Of a stretch of 64,000 bases of DNA, positions 42,387 to 50,253 are shown piece after piece. The DNA lies in the NCBI GenBank assembly GCA_017399225.1, contig JAFQEB010000041.1, positions 28,571 to 92,570 of the forward strand, read 5' to 3'. How positions within the stretch are numbered: the first letter of the stretch is position 1; the number at the start of each line of letters is the position of its first letter. A model generated the notes under the pieces. The model was not told where the DNA came from. It searched no databases and saw only the letters and a program-made list of their open reading frames with translations. The stretch is from Clostridia bacterium (GTDB taxonomy: Bacteria; Bacillota_A; Clostridia; Christensenellales; Aristaeellaceae). The translations under genes were made by a program, and so were the position numbers.

Positions 42387-43675
42387 AGCAGGTCTACATT
42401 TGCTTCTCCACGGACATCATTCACAACGGCCACCTGTCCATCCTGAAGAAGGCTGCCGCCCTGGGCGAGGTCACCGTCGGCATTCTGACGGACGAGGTCG
42501 TGGCCAGCTACAAGCACTACCCGCTTATCCCCCTGGACGAGCGCATCGCCATGTTCGAGAGCCTCAAATACGTCAGCCGCGTGGTGGTGCAGGAGAGCCT
42601 GGACTACACGGACATCCTCAATCAGCTGCGCCCGGACGTCGTCGTCCACGGCGACGACTGGCTGGTGGGCTACCAGGCCAATATCCGCCAGAAGGTCATC
42701 GAGACCCTCAAAGCCTGGAATGGCGAGCTGGTCGAGTACCCCTACACCCACACCCCCACGGAGGAGACGCTGTCCTCCCTGGATTCCCTCCTCTCCCTGC
42801 CGGAGACCCGCCGCAGCCGCCTGCGCAAGCTGATGGCCTACAAGCCCTGCCTGAGCGTGTGCGAGGCCCACAACGGCATCACCGGCCTGATCGTGGAAAA
42901 GACCGCCGTGGATACCCCCAACGGCCGGAAGCAGTTCGACGCCATGTGGGTGTCCTCCCTGTGCGACTCCACCGCCAAGGGCAAGCCGGACATCGAGCTG
43001 GTGGACATGACCAGCCGACTCAATACCCTGGAAGAGATCATGGAGGTCACCACCAAGCCCATCATTCTGGACGGCGACACCGGCGGCCAGATCGAGCACT
43101 TCGTCTATAATGTGCAGACGCTGGAACGCATGGGCATCTCCGCCATCATCATCGAGGACAAGAAGGGCCTGAAGAAGAACAGCCTCTTCGGCACGGGCGT
43201 GGGCCAGCAGCAGGATACCATCGAGGGCTTCTGCCAGAAGATCGCCGCCGGCAAGAACGCGCAGAAGACGCGGGACTTCATGATCATCGCCCGCTGCGAG
43301 TCCCTCATCCTGGAGCAGGGGCTCGAGGACGCCCTGGAGCGCTGCCACGCCTACGTCAAGGCCGGCGCGGACGGCGTGATGATCCACTCCAAGTCGAAGA
43401 CCCCCGACGAGGTGTACGCCTTCTGCGACGCCTTCCGCAAGGTCGATCCCAAGACGCCCATCATCGTCGTGCCCACCACCTATAACGGCGAAACCGAGGC
43501 GCAGCTGGCGGCTCACGGCGTCAACGTGGTCATCCACGCCAATCACCTGATCCGCAGCGCCTTCCCGGCCATGCAGGCGACAGCCCGCTCCATCCTGGAA
43601 AACGGCCGCAGCAGGGAAGCGGATCAGCTGTGCATGTCCATTAAAGAGATCCTCGCGCTGCTGCCGAATCAGTAA
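42383..43675 (+). CDS. aepX: Cytidylyltransferase-PEP mutase fusion protein
   Basis: The 430-residue protein has an N-terminal nucleotidyltransferase domain (1-135) with the HNGH motif at 14-17, and a C-terminal phosphoenolpyruvate mutase domain (about 140-430). The mutase shows LDGDTGG near 229 and the signature EDKKGLKKNSLFG at 258-270. PEP mutase forms the C-P bond from PEP and so marks a phosphonate biosynthesis locus. The N-terminal domain resembles GCT/TagD-type enzymes and may activate a further substrate. A terminator follows, ending the cassette. Confidence 0.93.
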   Translation: MKQVYICFSTDIIHNGHLSILKKAAALGEVTVGILTDEVVASYKHYPLIPLDERIAMFESLKYVSRVVVQESLDYTDILNQLRPDVVVHGDDWLVGYQANIRQKVIETLKAWNGELVEYPYTHTPTEETLSSLDSLLSLPETRRSRLRKLMAYKPCLSVCEAHNGITGLIVEKTAVDTPNGRKQFDAMWVSSLCDSTAKGKPDIELVDMTSRLNTLEEIMEVTTKPIILDGDTGGQIEHFVYNVQTLERMGISAIIIEDKKGLKKNSLFGTGVGQQQDTIEGFCQKIAAGKNAQKTRDFMIIARCESLILEQGLEDALERCHAYVKAGADGVMIHSKSKTPDEVYAFCDAFRKVDPKTPIIVVPTTYNGETEAQLAAHGVNVVIHANHLIRSAFPAMQATARSILENGRSREADQLCMSIKEILALLPNQ

Positions 43676-43701
43676 GGGCGATACGGAAAATGGAATTCTG
43701 C

Positions 43702-43734
43702 AGGCCGCGCTGAGACAGTCAACGCGGCCTTTTC
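43702..43734 (+). terminator. Terminator of the phosphonate cassette
   Basis: AGGCCGCG and CGCGGCCT enclose a 13-base loop and are followed by TTTCTG, 27 bases past the stop. Confidence 0.8.
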
Positions 43735-43783
43735 TGCAAATATCCCGCGGCCTGTATCGGCTGCAGATGAAAAACTGGAGAAG

Positions 43784-44845
43784 ATGAATTTGAAAACCAA
43801 GCATATTGCAACCGTATATGCGATCGTTGCTGCCGCGCTGTACGCGATCAATGTTCCGCTTTCCAAGGTGCTGCTGCACCATGTTGAACCGACGATGATG
43901 GCGGCGTTCCTCTACCTCGGCGCTGGGCTGGGCCTGTTTGCATACGGCATGATCGCAAAGGCGGCGGGGAAGACCGGGCATACCGAGCCGCTGACGAAGA
44001 AAGAGCTGCCGTACACGATCGCGATGGTGGTGCTGGATATCATCGCGCCGATTCTGCTCATGTTCGGCATCAAGGCCACCAATGCGGCCAATGTGTCCCT
44101 GATCAACAATTTTGAGATCGTTGCGACCTCCATCATCGCGCTGTGCATCTTCAAAGAGGTGATATCCAGGCGCCTGTGGATCGCGATCGCGCTGGTGACG
44201 GCGGCAAGCGTGATCCTCACCTTTGAGGGCAGCGGCTCCTTTGAGTTCAACGCCGGCTCCCTCTTCGTTTTCGGCGCATGTCTGTGCTGGGGCTTTGAGA
44301 ACAACTGCACGAAGATGATCAGCAACAAAAGCTCGGTGGAGATCGTTGTGATCAAGGGCACCTTCTCCGGCCTGGGCAGCCTGACGGTGGCGCTGCTGCT
44401 GGGGGAGGGCTTCCCGGCGCTGCCGTGGATGCTGTGCGCGCTGCTGCTGGGCTTTGTGGCCTACGGTTTGAGCATCCATTTCTACATCATGGCGCAGAAG
44501 GATCTGGGTGCGGCGAAAACAAGCGCATATTACTCCATCGCGCCCTTCTTGGGTGTGGTGTTCGGTATGCTGATCCTGCGCGAACGGCCTGCCCTGCAGT
44601 TCTACGCGGCGCTCCTGGTGATGATCGTCAGCACCTATTTCATGATCAAGGATACCGTCGAATTGCAGCACACCCACGAGCATCAGCATACGCATACCCA
44701 CGAGCACCGGCACGGCGATCTTGTGCATACCCATGAGCATACGCATACCCACACCCACACGCATGTCCACGTTCAGGGGGAGAGCACCGAAGTGCATGAC
44801 CATCCCCACCGGGAGCTGCGGCACGAGCACACGCATGCGGCGTGA
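43784..44845 (+). CDS. EamA/DMT-type transporter with histidine-rich tail
   Basis: The 353-residue protein has ten membrane segments in two EamA repeats (KHIATVYAIVAAALYAINVP; GSLFVFGACLCWGFENNCTK). The last ~58 residues are a cytosolic-type tail with about 22 histidines in HTHEH and HTHTH runs, which can bind Zn, Ni or Cu. The substrate is unknown; DMT members export metabolites or amino acids. It follows the phosphonate terminator by 50 bases and I see no clear promoter, so read-through from the cassette is possible. Confidence 0.82.
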   Translation: MNLKTKHIATVYAIVAAALYAINVPLSKVLLHHVEPTMMAAFLYLGAGLGLFAYGMIAKAAGKTGHTEPLTKKELPYTIAMVVLDIIAPILLMFGIKATNAANVSLINNFEIVATSIIALCIFKEVISRRLWIAIALVTAASVILTFEGSGSFEFNAGSLFVFGACLCWGFENNCTKMISNKSSVEIVVIKGTFSGLGSLTVALLLGEGFPALPWMLCALLLGFVAYGLSIHFYIMAQKDLGAAKTSAYYSIAPFLGVVFGMLILRERPALQFYAALLVMIVSTYFMIKDTVELQHTHEHQHTHTHEHRHGDLVHTHEHTHTHTHTHVHVQGESTEVHDHPHRELRHEHTHAA

Positions 44846-44895
44846 AAGGGCCTGATCTGCCGGCCGAATTGTTGCGGATCTGCGGGAGAATCATA

Positions 44896-44913
44896 TTGTT
44901 AAACTGTTGACGA
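44896..44913. promoter_or_regulatory. Rex-like operator 1
   Basis: TTGTTAAACTGTTGACGA matches TTGTTAA-N4-TTAACAA in the whole left arm and five of seven positions on the right. It overlaps the -35 box of the hydrogenase promoter. Confidence 0.6.
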
Positions 44914-44935
44914 AGTGAACGTATTGTGATATAAT
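44907..44935 (+). promoter_or_regulatory. Promoter of the hydrogenase operon
   Basis: TTGACG, 17 bases, TATAAT. Rex-like boxes overlap both hexamers. Confidence 0.88.
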
Positions 44936-44941
44936 TAACAA
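44924..44941. promoter_or_regulatory. Rex-like operator 2
   Basis: TTGTGATATAATTAACAA matches the Rex consensus in the whole right arm and five of seven positions on the left. It covers the -10 box. Rex represses fermentative and hydrogenase genes when NADH is low. Confidence 0.65.
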
Positions 44942-45018
44942 TGGCCGGTCAGGATACCGGCATCAGGAAGGATAAGCGCGGCTGTAACGCCGCCTGCTCA
45001 ACAAAGGAGGATAACAGG

Positions 45019-45258
45019 ATGAAGATCACGGTTTGTATCGGCAGCTCCTGCCATATCAAGGGTTCTCGTCAGGTGGTCACCCAGCTGCAGAAGCTGATCG
45101 CAGAGAACGACCTGGGCGAAAAGGTCGACCTGGGCGGCACCTTCTGCATGGGTAATTGCCAGAAGGGCGTGTGCGTCACGGTGGACGGCGTGTTCCACTC
45201 CGTCACCCCCGAAACGGTGGATGCTTTCTTCAACGATCATGTGAAGGGGAAGGCGTAA
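45019..45258 (+). CDS. Thioredoxin-like [2Fe-2S] ferredoxin 1
   Basis: The 79-residue protein has four cysteines in the NuoE/HydC-type arrangement: CIGSSCHIKGS near the start and GTFCMGNCQKGVCV near 46-58. It is a lone [2Fe-2S] carrier domain, probably moving electrons to or from one of the hydrogenases downstream. The ATG follows AAAGGAGG by eight bases. The next gene is a paralogue. Confidence 0.85.
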   Translation: MKITVCIGSSCHIKGSRQVVTQLQKLIAENDLGEKVDLGGTFCMGNCQKGVCVTVDGVFHSVTPETVDAFFNDHVKGKA

Positions 45259-45261
45259 ACG

Positions 45262-45510
45262 ATGATCATTCAGATTTGCGTGGGCAGCTCCTGCCACATC
45301 AAGGGCTCTCCGGAGCTGGTGGAGCTGCTTCAGAATGCGATCGCCGAGAATCACCTGGAGAACGAGGTGACCCTGGCGGGGAGCTTCTGCATCGGTAAGT
45401 GCAACCGGGTGGGCGTGACCATCCAGGTGGACGACGAGGTCCATGTGGGCGTCACGAAGGACACCTTCCGCGAGTTCTTCAATCAGAACGTGCTGGCCAA
45501 GCTCCGCTGA
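45262..45510 (+). CDS. Thioredoxin-like [2Fe-2S] ferredoxin 2
   Basis: The 82-residue paralogue of the previous protein has CVGSSCHIKGSPEL and GSFCIGKCNRVGVTI, keeping the four cluster-binding cysteines. It starts three bases after the first ferredoxin stop and is 43 bases ahead of the sensory hydrogenase. The pair looks like a tandem duplication that has diverged. Confidence 0.85.
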   Translation: MIIQICVGSSCHIKGSPELVELLQNAIAENHLENEVTLAGSFCIGKCNRVGVTIQVDDEVHVGVTKDTFREFFNQNVLAKLR

Positions 45511-45553
45511 AAAAGCCTGCACAAAAGCACAGCAAGAAAGGAAGCGACAGGCC

Positions 45554-47227
45554 GTGAACTGCCTGACCCTGAAAAAGTCCAACTGCAAGAACTGCTATAA
45601 GTGCATCCGCCACTGCCCGGTCAAGGCGATCCGCTTCTCCGGCAATCAGGCGCATATCATCAACAACGAGTGCATCCTGTGCGGCCAGTGCTTCGTGGTC
45701 TGCCCGCAGAATGCCAAGGAGATCGTGGACGAGACCGAGAAGACCCGCGTGCTGCTGCAGACGGGCGACCCGGTGTATGTGAGCCTGGCGCCCTCCTTTG
45801 TGGCGAATTACCCGGGTGTGGGCATCGGCGCGATGACCCGCGCGCTCATGAAGCTGGGCTTCGCGGGCGTGGAGGAGACTGCCGTGGGCGCCACGATGGT
45901 CAAGCGCGAGTATGAGCGTATGCTGCACGAGGAGCATCGCGACGTGATCATCACCTCCTGCTGCCACTCCATCAACCTGCTGATCCAGAAGTATTTCCCT
46001 GCGGCGCTGGAGTACCTGGCGGACGTGGTCAGCCCCATGCAGGCCCACTGCCTGGATCTGAAGAAGCGTTATCCGGCTGCCAAGACCGTCTTCATCGGCC
46101 CCTGCGTGGCCAAGAAGGACGAGGCAGAGCACTATGCCGGCATCGTGGATGCGGTGCTGACCTTCGAGGAGCTGACCCGCTGGCTGCAGCAGGAAGGCGT
46201 CGAGCTGGAGAAGGAAATGGACGAGGATCCCAACAGCCGCGCCCGTTTCTTCCCGACTACCGGCGGCGTGCTGAAGACCATGGCACAAAACGAGCCCGGC
46301 TTCACCTACCTGGCCCTGGACGGCGTAGAGAACTGCATTGCCGCGCTGAAGGAGATCGTCGCGGGCAAGGTGCATAAGTGCTTTATTGAGATGTCTGCCT
46401 GCGTGGGCAGCTGCGTGGGCGGCCCCGTGATGGAGAAGCGCAGCCGTGCGGTGATCGAGGATTACATCGCCGTGGCAGGCTTTGCGGGCGAGAAGGACTT
46501 CGACGTCGTCCAGCCGGAGCCGCTGGAGATGAAGAAGGGCTTCAGCAGCATCGCGCACCACCTGGCAGAGCCCAGCGAGGCAGAGATCTATTCCGTGCTG
46601 CGCCAGATGGGCAAGTTCCGCCCCGAGCAGGAGCTCAACTGCGGCTCCTGCGGCTACAACACCTGCAGGGAGAAGGCCATCGCCATCATCCAGGGCAAGG
46701 CGGAGATCTCCATGTGCCTGCCCTACCTCAAGGACAAGGCGGAATCCTTCTCCGACACCATTGTCGAGAATACCCCCAACGGCCTGATCGTGCTCAATGA
46801 AAAGCTGGAGGTCCAGCAGATCAACGGCGCGGCCCGCCGCCTGATGAACATCCGCTCCGCCTCGGACGTCATGGGCTCCCATGTGGCCCGTATCCTGGAG
46901 CCGGAGGTATTCCTCACCGTGCTCAACACCCGCCGCAACGTCCTCAGCCACCGCACTTATCTGGCGGAGTACAAGCGGTATATGGATATGACCGTCATGT
47001 ATGACCACGACTCCCGCCTGCTCATCGGCATCATGCGCGATGTGACGGAGGAGGAGAAGGCCCGCGAAAAGAAGGAAAGCATCAGCCAGAAGACCATCGA
47101 GGTAGCCGATCGCGTGGTCGACAAGCAGATGCGCATCGTGCAGGAGATCGCATCCCTCCTGGGCGAGACCGCTGCGGAAACCAAGATCGCCCTGGCGAAG
47201 CTGAAGGAGTCGATCACCGATGAATGA
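45554..47227 (+). CDS. Sensory-type [FeFe] hydrogenase with PAS domain (HydS-like)
   Basis: The 557-residue protein has two [4Fe-4S] sites (C11/14/17/21 and C40/43/46/50), a hydrogenase large-subunit domain with altered H-cluster motifs (TSCCHSIN, GPCVAKKDE, MSACVGSCVGGP), a further four-cysteine cluster domain (LNCGSCGYNTCREKAIA), a PAS domain (ENTPNGLIVLNEKLEVQQIN) and a C-terminal coiled coil. This is the group C layout thought to sense H2 rather than turn it over. It begins at GTG behind AAAGGAAG and overlaps the phosphatase gene by eight bases. Confidence 0.9.
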   Translation: MNCLTLKKSNCKNCYKCIRHCPVKAIRFSGNQAHIINNECILCGQCFVVCPQNAKEIVDETEKTRVLLQTGDPVYVSLAPSFVANYPGVGIGAMTRALMKLGFAGVEETAVGATMVKREYERMLHEEHRDVIITSCCHSINLLIQKYFPAALEYLADVVSPMQAHCLDLKKRYPAAKTVFIGPCVAKKDEAEHYAGIVDAVLTFEELTRWLQQEGVELEKEMDEDPNSRARFFPTTGGVLKTMAQNEPGFTYLALDGVENCIAALKEIVAGKVHKCFIEMSACVGSCVGGPVMEKRSRAVIEDYIAVAGFAGEKDFDVVQPEPLEMKKGFSSIAHHLAEPSEAEIYSVLRQMGKFRPEQELNCGSCGYNTCREKAIAIIQGKAEISMCLPYLKDKAESFSDTIVENTPNGLIVLNEKLEVQQINGAARRLMNIRSASDVMGSHVARILEPEVFLTVLNTRRNVLSHRTYLAEYKRYMDMTVMYDHDSRLLIGIMRDVTEEEKAREKKESISQKTIEVADRVVDKQMRIVQEIASLLGETAAETKIALAKLKESITDE

Positions 47228-48389
47228 TCTTTGCGCGGATATCGGCTACAAGAGCATCAACCACGCCGGAGAGCAGCTCTGCGGCGATCATGTGGATATC
47301 GTGGAGCCGGAAGAGAATTCGACGGTGATCGTGCTGTCCGACGGCCTGGGCAGCGGCGTGAAGGCCTCGATCCTCTCCACCCTGACCTCCAAGATCATCT
47401 CCACCATGCTGGCCGAGGGCCTGCCCCTGGAGGAGTGCGTGGCCACCATCGCGGCGACGCTGCCGGTCTGCTCCGTGCGCGGCGTGGCGTATTCCACCTT
47501 CACCATCCTTCACCTCAGGAACAACGAGACGGCGGAGATCATCCAGTATGACAACCCGCAGGTCATCCTCATCCGGGATGATCAGAATTATGAGTACCCA
47601 CGGATCGAGATGAACATCGGCGGCAAGAAGATCCTCAAGTCCGTCATCAGCCTGAGGGAAAACGATATGTTCGTCGCCATGAGCGACGGCTGCCCCCACG
47701 CCGGTATCGGCATGGCCTACAACTTCGGTTGGAAGCGGGAGGACATCATCGACTTCATGCAGACCCTGTCGCCCGTGGGCTACACCGCCAAAACCCTGGC
47801 CACGATGCTGGTGGACGAGTGCGACGAGCTCTACGGCCACGCCCCCGGCGACGACGCCACGGCCTGCGTGGTGCGCATCCGCAAGCGCGTCCCCATGAAC
47901 CTGCTCTTCGGCCCGCCCTTTAACCGGGACGACGCCGACCGGATGATGTCGCTCTTCTTCTCCAAGGAGGGCAAGCACATCGTCTGCGGCGGCACAACTT
48001 CCTCCATCGCGGCCAAGTATCTGGGCAAGCCCCTGCGGCCCAAGCTGGACTTCTCCTCCAATCTGCCCCCCACGGCGGAGATCGAGGGCGTCGATCTGGT
48101 GACCGAGGGCGTCATCACCGTCAACAAGGTGGTGGAGTACGCCAAGGATTACCTGAACGAGAACAAGTTCTACGAGGAATGGAGTATGCAGCGCGACGGC
48201 GCCTCCCAGATCAGCCGCCTGCTCTTTGAGGAAGCGACCGACATCAACTTCTATGTGGGCCGCGCCATCAACCCGGCGCATCAGAACCCCGATCTGCCTA
48301 TCAATTTCAACATCAAGATGAACCTGGTGCAGGAGCTGACCAAGTGCCTGAAGGAAATGGGCAAGCACGTCAAGGTGAGTTATTTCTAA
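47220..48389 (+). CDS. SpoIIE/PP2C-type serine phosphatase
   Basis: The 389-residue protein has a SpoIIE-like PPM phosphatase domain: an early GDHVDIVE, VIVLSDGLGSGVKASILS with a metal-binding Asp, DMFVAMSDG and APGDDATACVVRIRKR. The last 150 residues are an extra helical region without a known fold. Overlap with the PAS-hydrogenase gene suggests that the hydrogen signal is passed to this phosphatase, which would act on an unknown phosphoprotein (inference). It is 11 bases ahead of the last gene. Confidence 0.88.
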   Translation: MNDLCADIGYKSINHAGEQLCGDHVDIVEPEENSTVIVLSDGLGSGVKASILSTLTSKIISTMLAEGLPLEECVATIAATLPVCSVRGVAYSTFTILHLRNNETAEIIQYDNPQVILIRDDQNYEYPRIEMNIGGKKILKSVISLRENDMFVAMSDGCPHAGIGMAYNFGWKREDIIDFMQTLSPVGYTAKTLATMLVDECDELYGHAPGDDATACVVRIRKRVPMNLLFGPPFNRDDADRMMSLFFSKEGKHIVCGGTTSSIAAKYLGKPLRPKLDFSSNLPPTAEIEGVDLVTEGVITVNKVVEYAKDYLNENKFYEEWSMQRDGASQISRLLFEEATDINFYVGRAINPAHQNPDLPINFNIKMNLVQELTKCLKEMGKHVKVSYF

Positions 48390-48400
48390 GGAGATTGACC

Positions 48401-49840
48401 ATGAGAAAGTTTGATACAAAGGTTCAGTATCTGAAATACAAGGTGCTGCGGGAGGTGGCCCGCCGTGCCTGGGACGGCCTGACCCCCGAAGAGGTTCTGG
48501 AGATCCCCAAGGCCATCGTGCCGGGCAAGGTGCCCACCATGCGCTGCTGCGTGTATAAGGAGCGCGCCATCCTCGGCGAGCGCGTCAAGCTTGCCATGGG
48601 TGGCGACAAGTCCAACCCCAACATCATCGAGGTCATCGACATCGCCTGCGACGAGTGCCCTGCCGCCGGTTATGAGGTGACGGGCAACTGCCGCGGCTGC
48701 CTTGCCAACCGCTGCGAGGATGTGTGCAAGCGCAAGGCCATCTCCTTTGACCATAACCATGTGGCCCACATTGACAAGACCAAGTGCGTCGAGTGCGGCC
48801 AGTGCGCCAAGGTCTGCCCCTTCGGCGCTATCGTCAACCGCAAGCGTCCCTGCCAGAACGCCTGCAAGATCAAGGCCATCGACATCAGCCCCGAGGGCGC
48901 GGCCGCCATCAACGACGAGAAGTGCATCCAGTGCGGCGCCTGCGTGTACCAGTGCCCCTTCGGCGCGATCAGCGACAAGAGCTTCATCCTGGATGTGATC
49001 GACATCATCAACAAGTCCGAGGCCAACAAGGCGTACAAGGTGTATGCCATCGTTGCGCCGGCCTTCTCCAGCCAGTTCAGCCATGCCAAGGTCGGCCAGG
49101 CCATCACCGGCATGAAGCAGCTGGGCTTCCACACCGTCATTGAGGCCGCCCTGGGCGCGGATATTGTGGCGATGTCCGAATCCCGCGAGCTGGTGGAAAA
49201 GGTGGAGGAGAAGGGCGCGATGACCTCCTCCTGCTGCCCCGCCTTCGTGCGCTACATCAGGACTGCTTTCCCCGAGCTGGCGGACTTCGTCAGCCACAAT
49301 CCCTCTCCGATGGTCGCGCTGGCGAAGTACATCAAGTCCACCGACCCGACCGCCAAGGTGGTCTTCGTGGGCCCCTGCACCGCCAAGAAGGCGGAGCGTC
49401 AGCTGGAGGGCGCAAAGGACTATGTGGACGCCGTGATGACCTTCGAGGAGCTGCAGGCGCTGTTTGACTCCAGGGACATCGAGCTGACCGAGCTGCCCGA
49501 GGACGTGCTGGACAATGCCTCCTACTTCGGCCGCATCTTTGCCCGTTCCGGCGGCCTGAGCGAGGCCGTGGCCCAGGCCCTCAAGGAGCAGAACATTGAC
49601 TTTGAGGCCAAGCCGGTGGTTTGCAGCGGCATCGAGGAATGCCGCATGGCCCTGCTGAAGCTCAGCAAGAATCCCAAGATCCTGGGCGGCAACTTCATTG
49701 AGGGCATGGCCTGCCTGGGTGGCTGCATCAACGGCGCGGGCTGCCTGACCCACGGCGAAAAGAACAAGAACGACGTGGATAAGTATGGCCGCGAGGCGAT
49801 GGAAAAGACCATCTCCGACGCCGTATCCATCCTGCAGTAA
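48401..49840 (+). CDS. [FeFe] hydrogenase, catalytic type (group B-like)
   Basis: The 479-residue protein has an N-terminal extension with extra cysteines (DIACDECPAAGYEV, NCRGCLANRCEDVC), two [4Fe-4S] ferredoxin motifs (KCVECGQCAKVCPFGAI, KCIQCGACVYQCPFGAI) and the H-cluster domain with all three motifs: TSSCCPAF, VGPCTAKKAE and EGMACLGGCINGAG. The intact motifs suggest real H2 chemistry. The maturases HydE/F/G are not in the window. TAAGGAG lies seven bases before the ATG. Confidence 0.92.
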   Translation: MRKFDTKVQYLKYKVLREVARRAWDGLTPEEVLEIPKAIVPGKVPTMRCCVYKERAILGERVKLAMGGDKSNPNIIEVIDIACDECPAAGYEVTGNCRGCLANRCEDVCKRKAISFDHNHVAHIDKTKCVECGQCAKVCPFGAIVNRKRPCQNACKIKAIDISPEGAAAINDEKCIQCGACVYQCPFGAISDKSFILDVIDIINKSEANKAYKVYAIVAPAFSSQFSHAKVGQAITGMKQLGFHTVIEAALGADIVAMSESRELVEKVEEKGAMTSSCCPAFVRYIRTAFPELADFVSHNPSPMVALAKYIKSTDPTAKVVFVGPCTAKKAERQLEGAKDYVDAVMTFEELQALFDSRDIELTELPEDVLDNASYFGRIFARSGGLSEAVAQALKEQNIDFEAKPVVCSGIEECRMALLKLSKNPKILGGNFIEGMACLGGCINGAGCLTHGEKNKNDVDKYGREAMEKTISDAVSILQ

Positions 49841-49856
49841 GCAAACTGTATCAAAG

Positions 49857-49888
49857 AAGGGACTTCGCATTTTGCGAAGTCCCTTTTG
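49857..49888. terminator. Bidirectional terminator
   Basis: AAGGGACTTCGCA and TGCGAAGTCCCTT form a 13-bp stem with a three-base loop, with TTTT rightward and TTCTTTG leftward. It separates the hydrogenase operon from acpS. Confidence 0.92.
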
Positions 49889-49893
49889 CGGTG

Positions 49894-50253
49894 TCACTTT
49901 GTCCAGATGGCCATGGCTGCAGCCATATCTCCCTCGTGGGTGATGCTCAGCAGGAAGCTGCCGCCCATGGTTGCGGCCTTGCCGTGAAGCTGCGCCTGCG
50001 GCTGTCCCGCAGCTGTGTGGATGATCTCGACGTCGGTCAGTGGGATGGCCAAACCGGTGCCCAGCGCCTTCAGCACGGCTTCCTTGGCGGCGAAGAGCCC
50101 GGCCATGGTCTGGGCGGCAGATGCGCCCTTGCTGCGAATGTAGCCTTCCTCCGCCTCGCTGAACATGCGGCGAAGGCTGCGGCCTTCCTCCAGCAGCGCC
50201 TGCATACGGGGGATGCCGCAAAGGTCAAGCCCCAGTCCTGCGATGTTACACAT
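49894..50253 (-). CDS. acpS: Holo-[acyl-carrier-protein] synthase
   Basis: The 119-residue enzyme puts phosphopantetheine on ACP. It begins IAGLGLDLCGIPRMQ with the metal-binding Asp and has FAAKEAVLKALGTGL, the second magnesium motif, then FLLSITHEGDMAAA. Its ATG overlaps the end of birA by eight bases. Confidence 0.95.
   Translation of the reverse strand: MCNIAGLGLDLCGIPRMQALLEEGRSLRRMFSEAEEGYIRSKGASAAQTMAGLFAAKEAVLKALGTGLAIPLTDVEIIHTAAGQPQAQLHGKAATMGGSFLLSITHEGDMAAAMAIWTK

Noticed and set aside
42287..44836. 849-codon minus-strand frame opposite the phosphonate cassette and transporter
   Set aside because: It lies wholly antisense to four well-supported genes and crosses their terminator; composition is an antisense shadow.
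48386..50221. 611-codon minus-strand frame opposite the catalytic hydrogenase
   Set aside because: The sense strand has all [FeFe] hydrogenase motifs; the antisense product has no domain.
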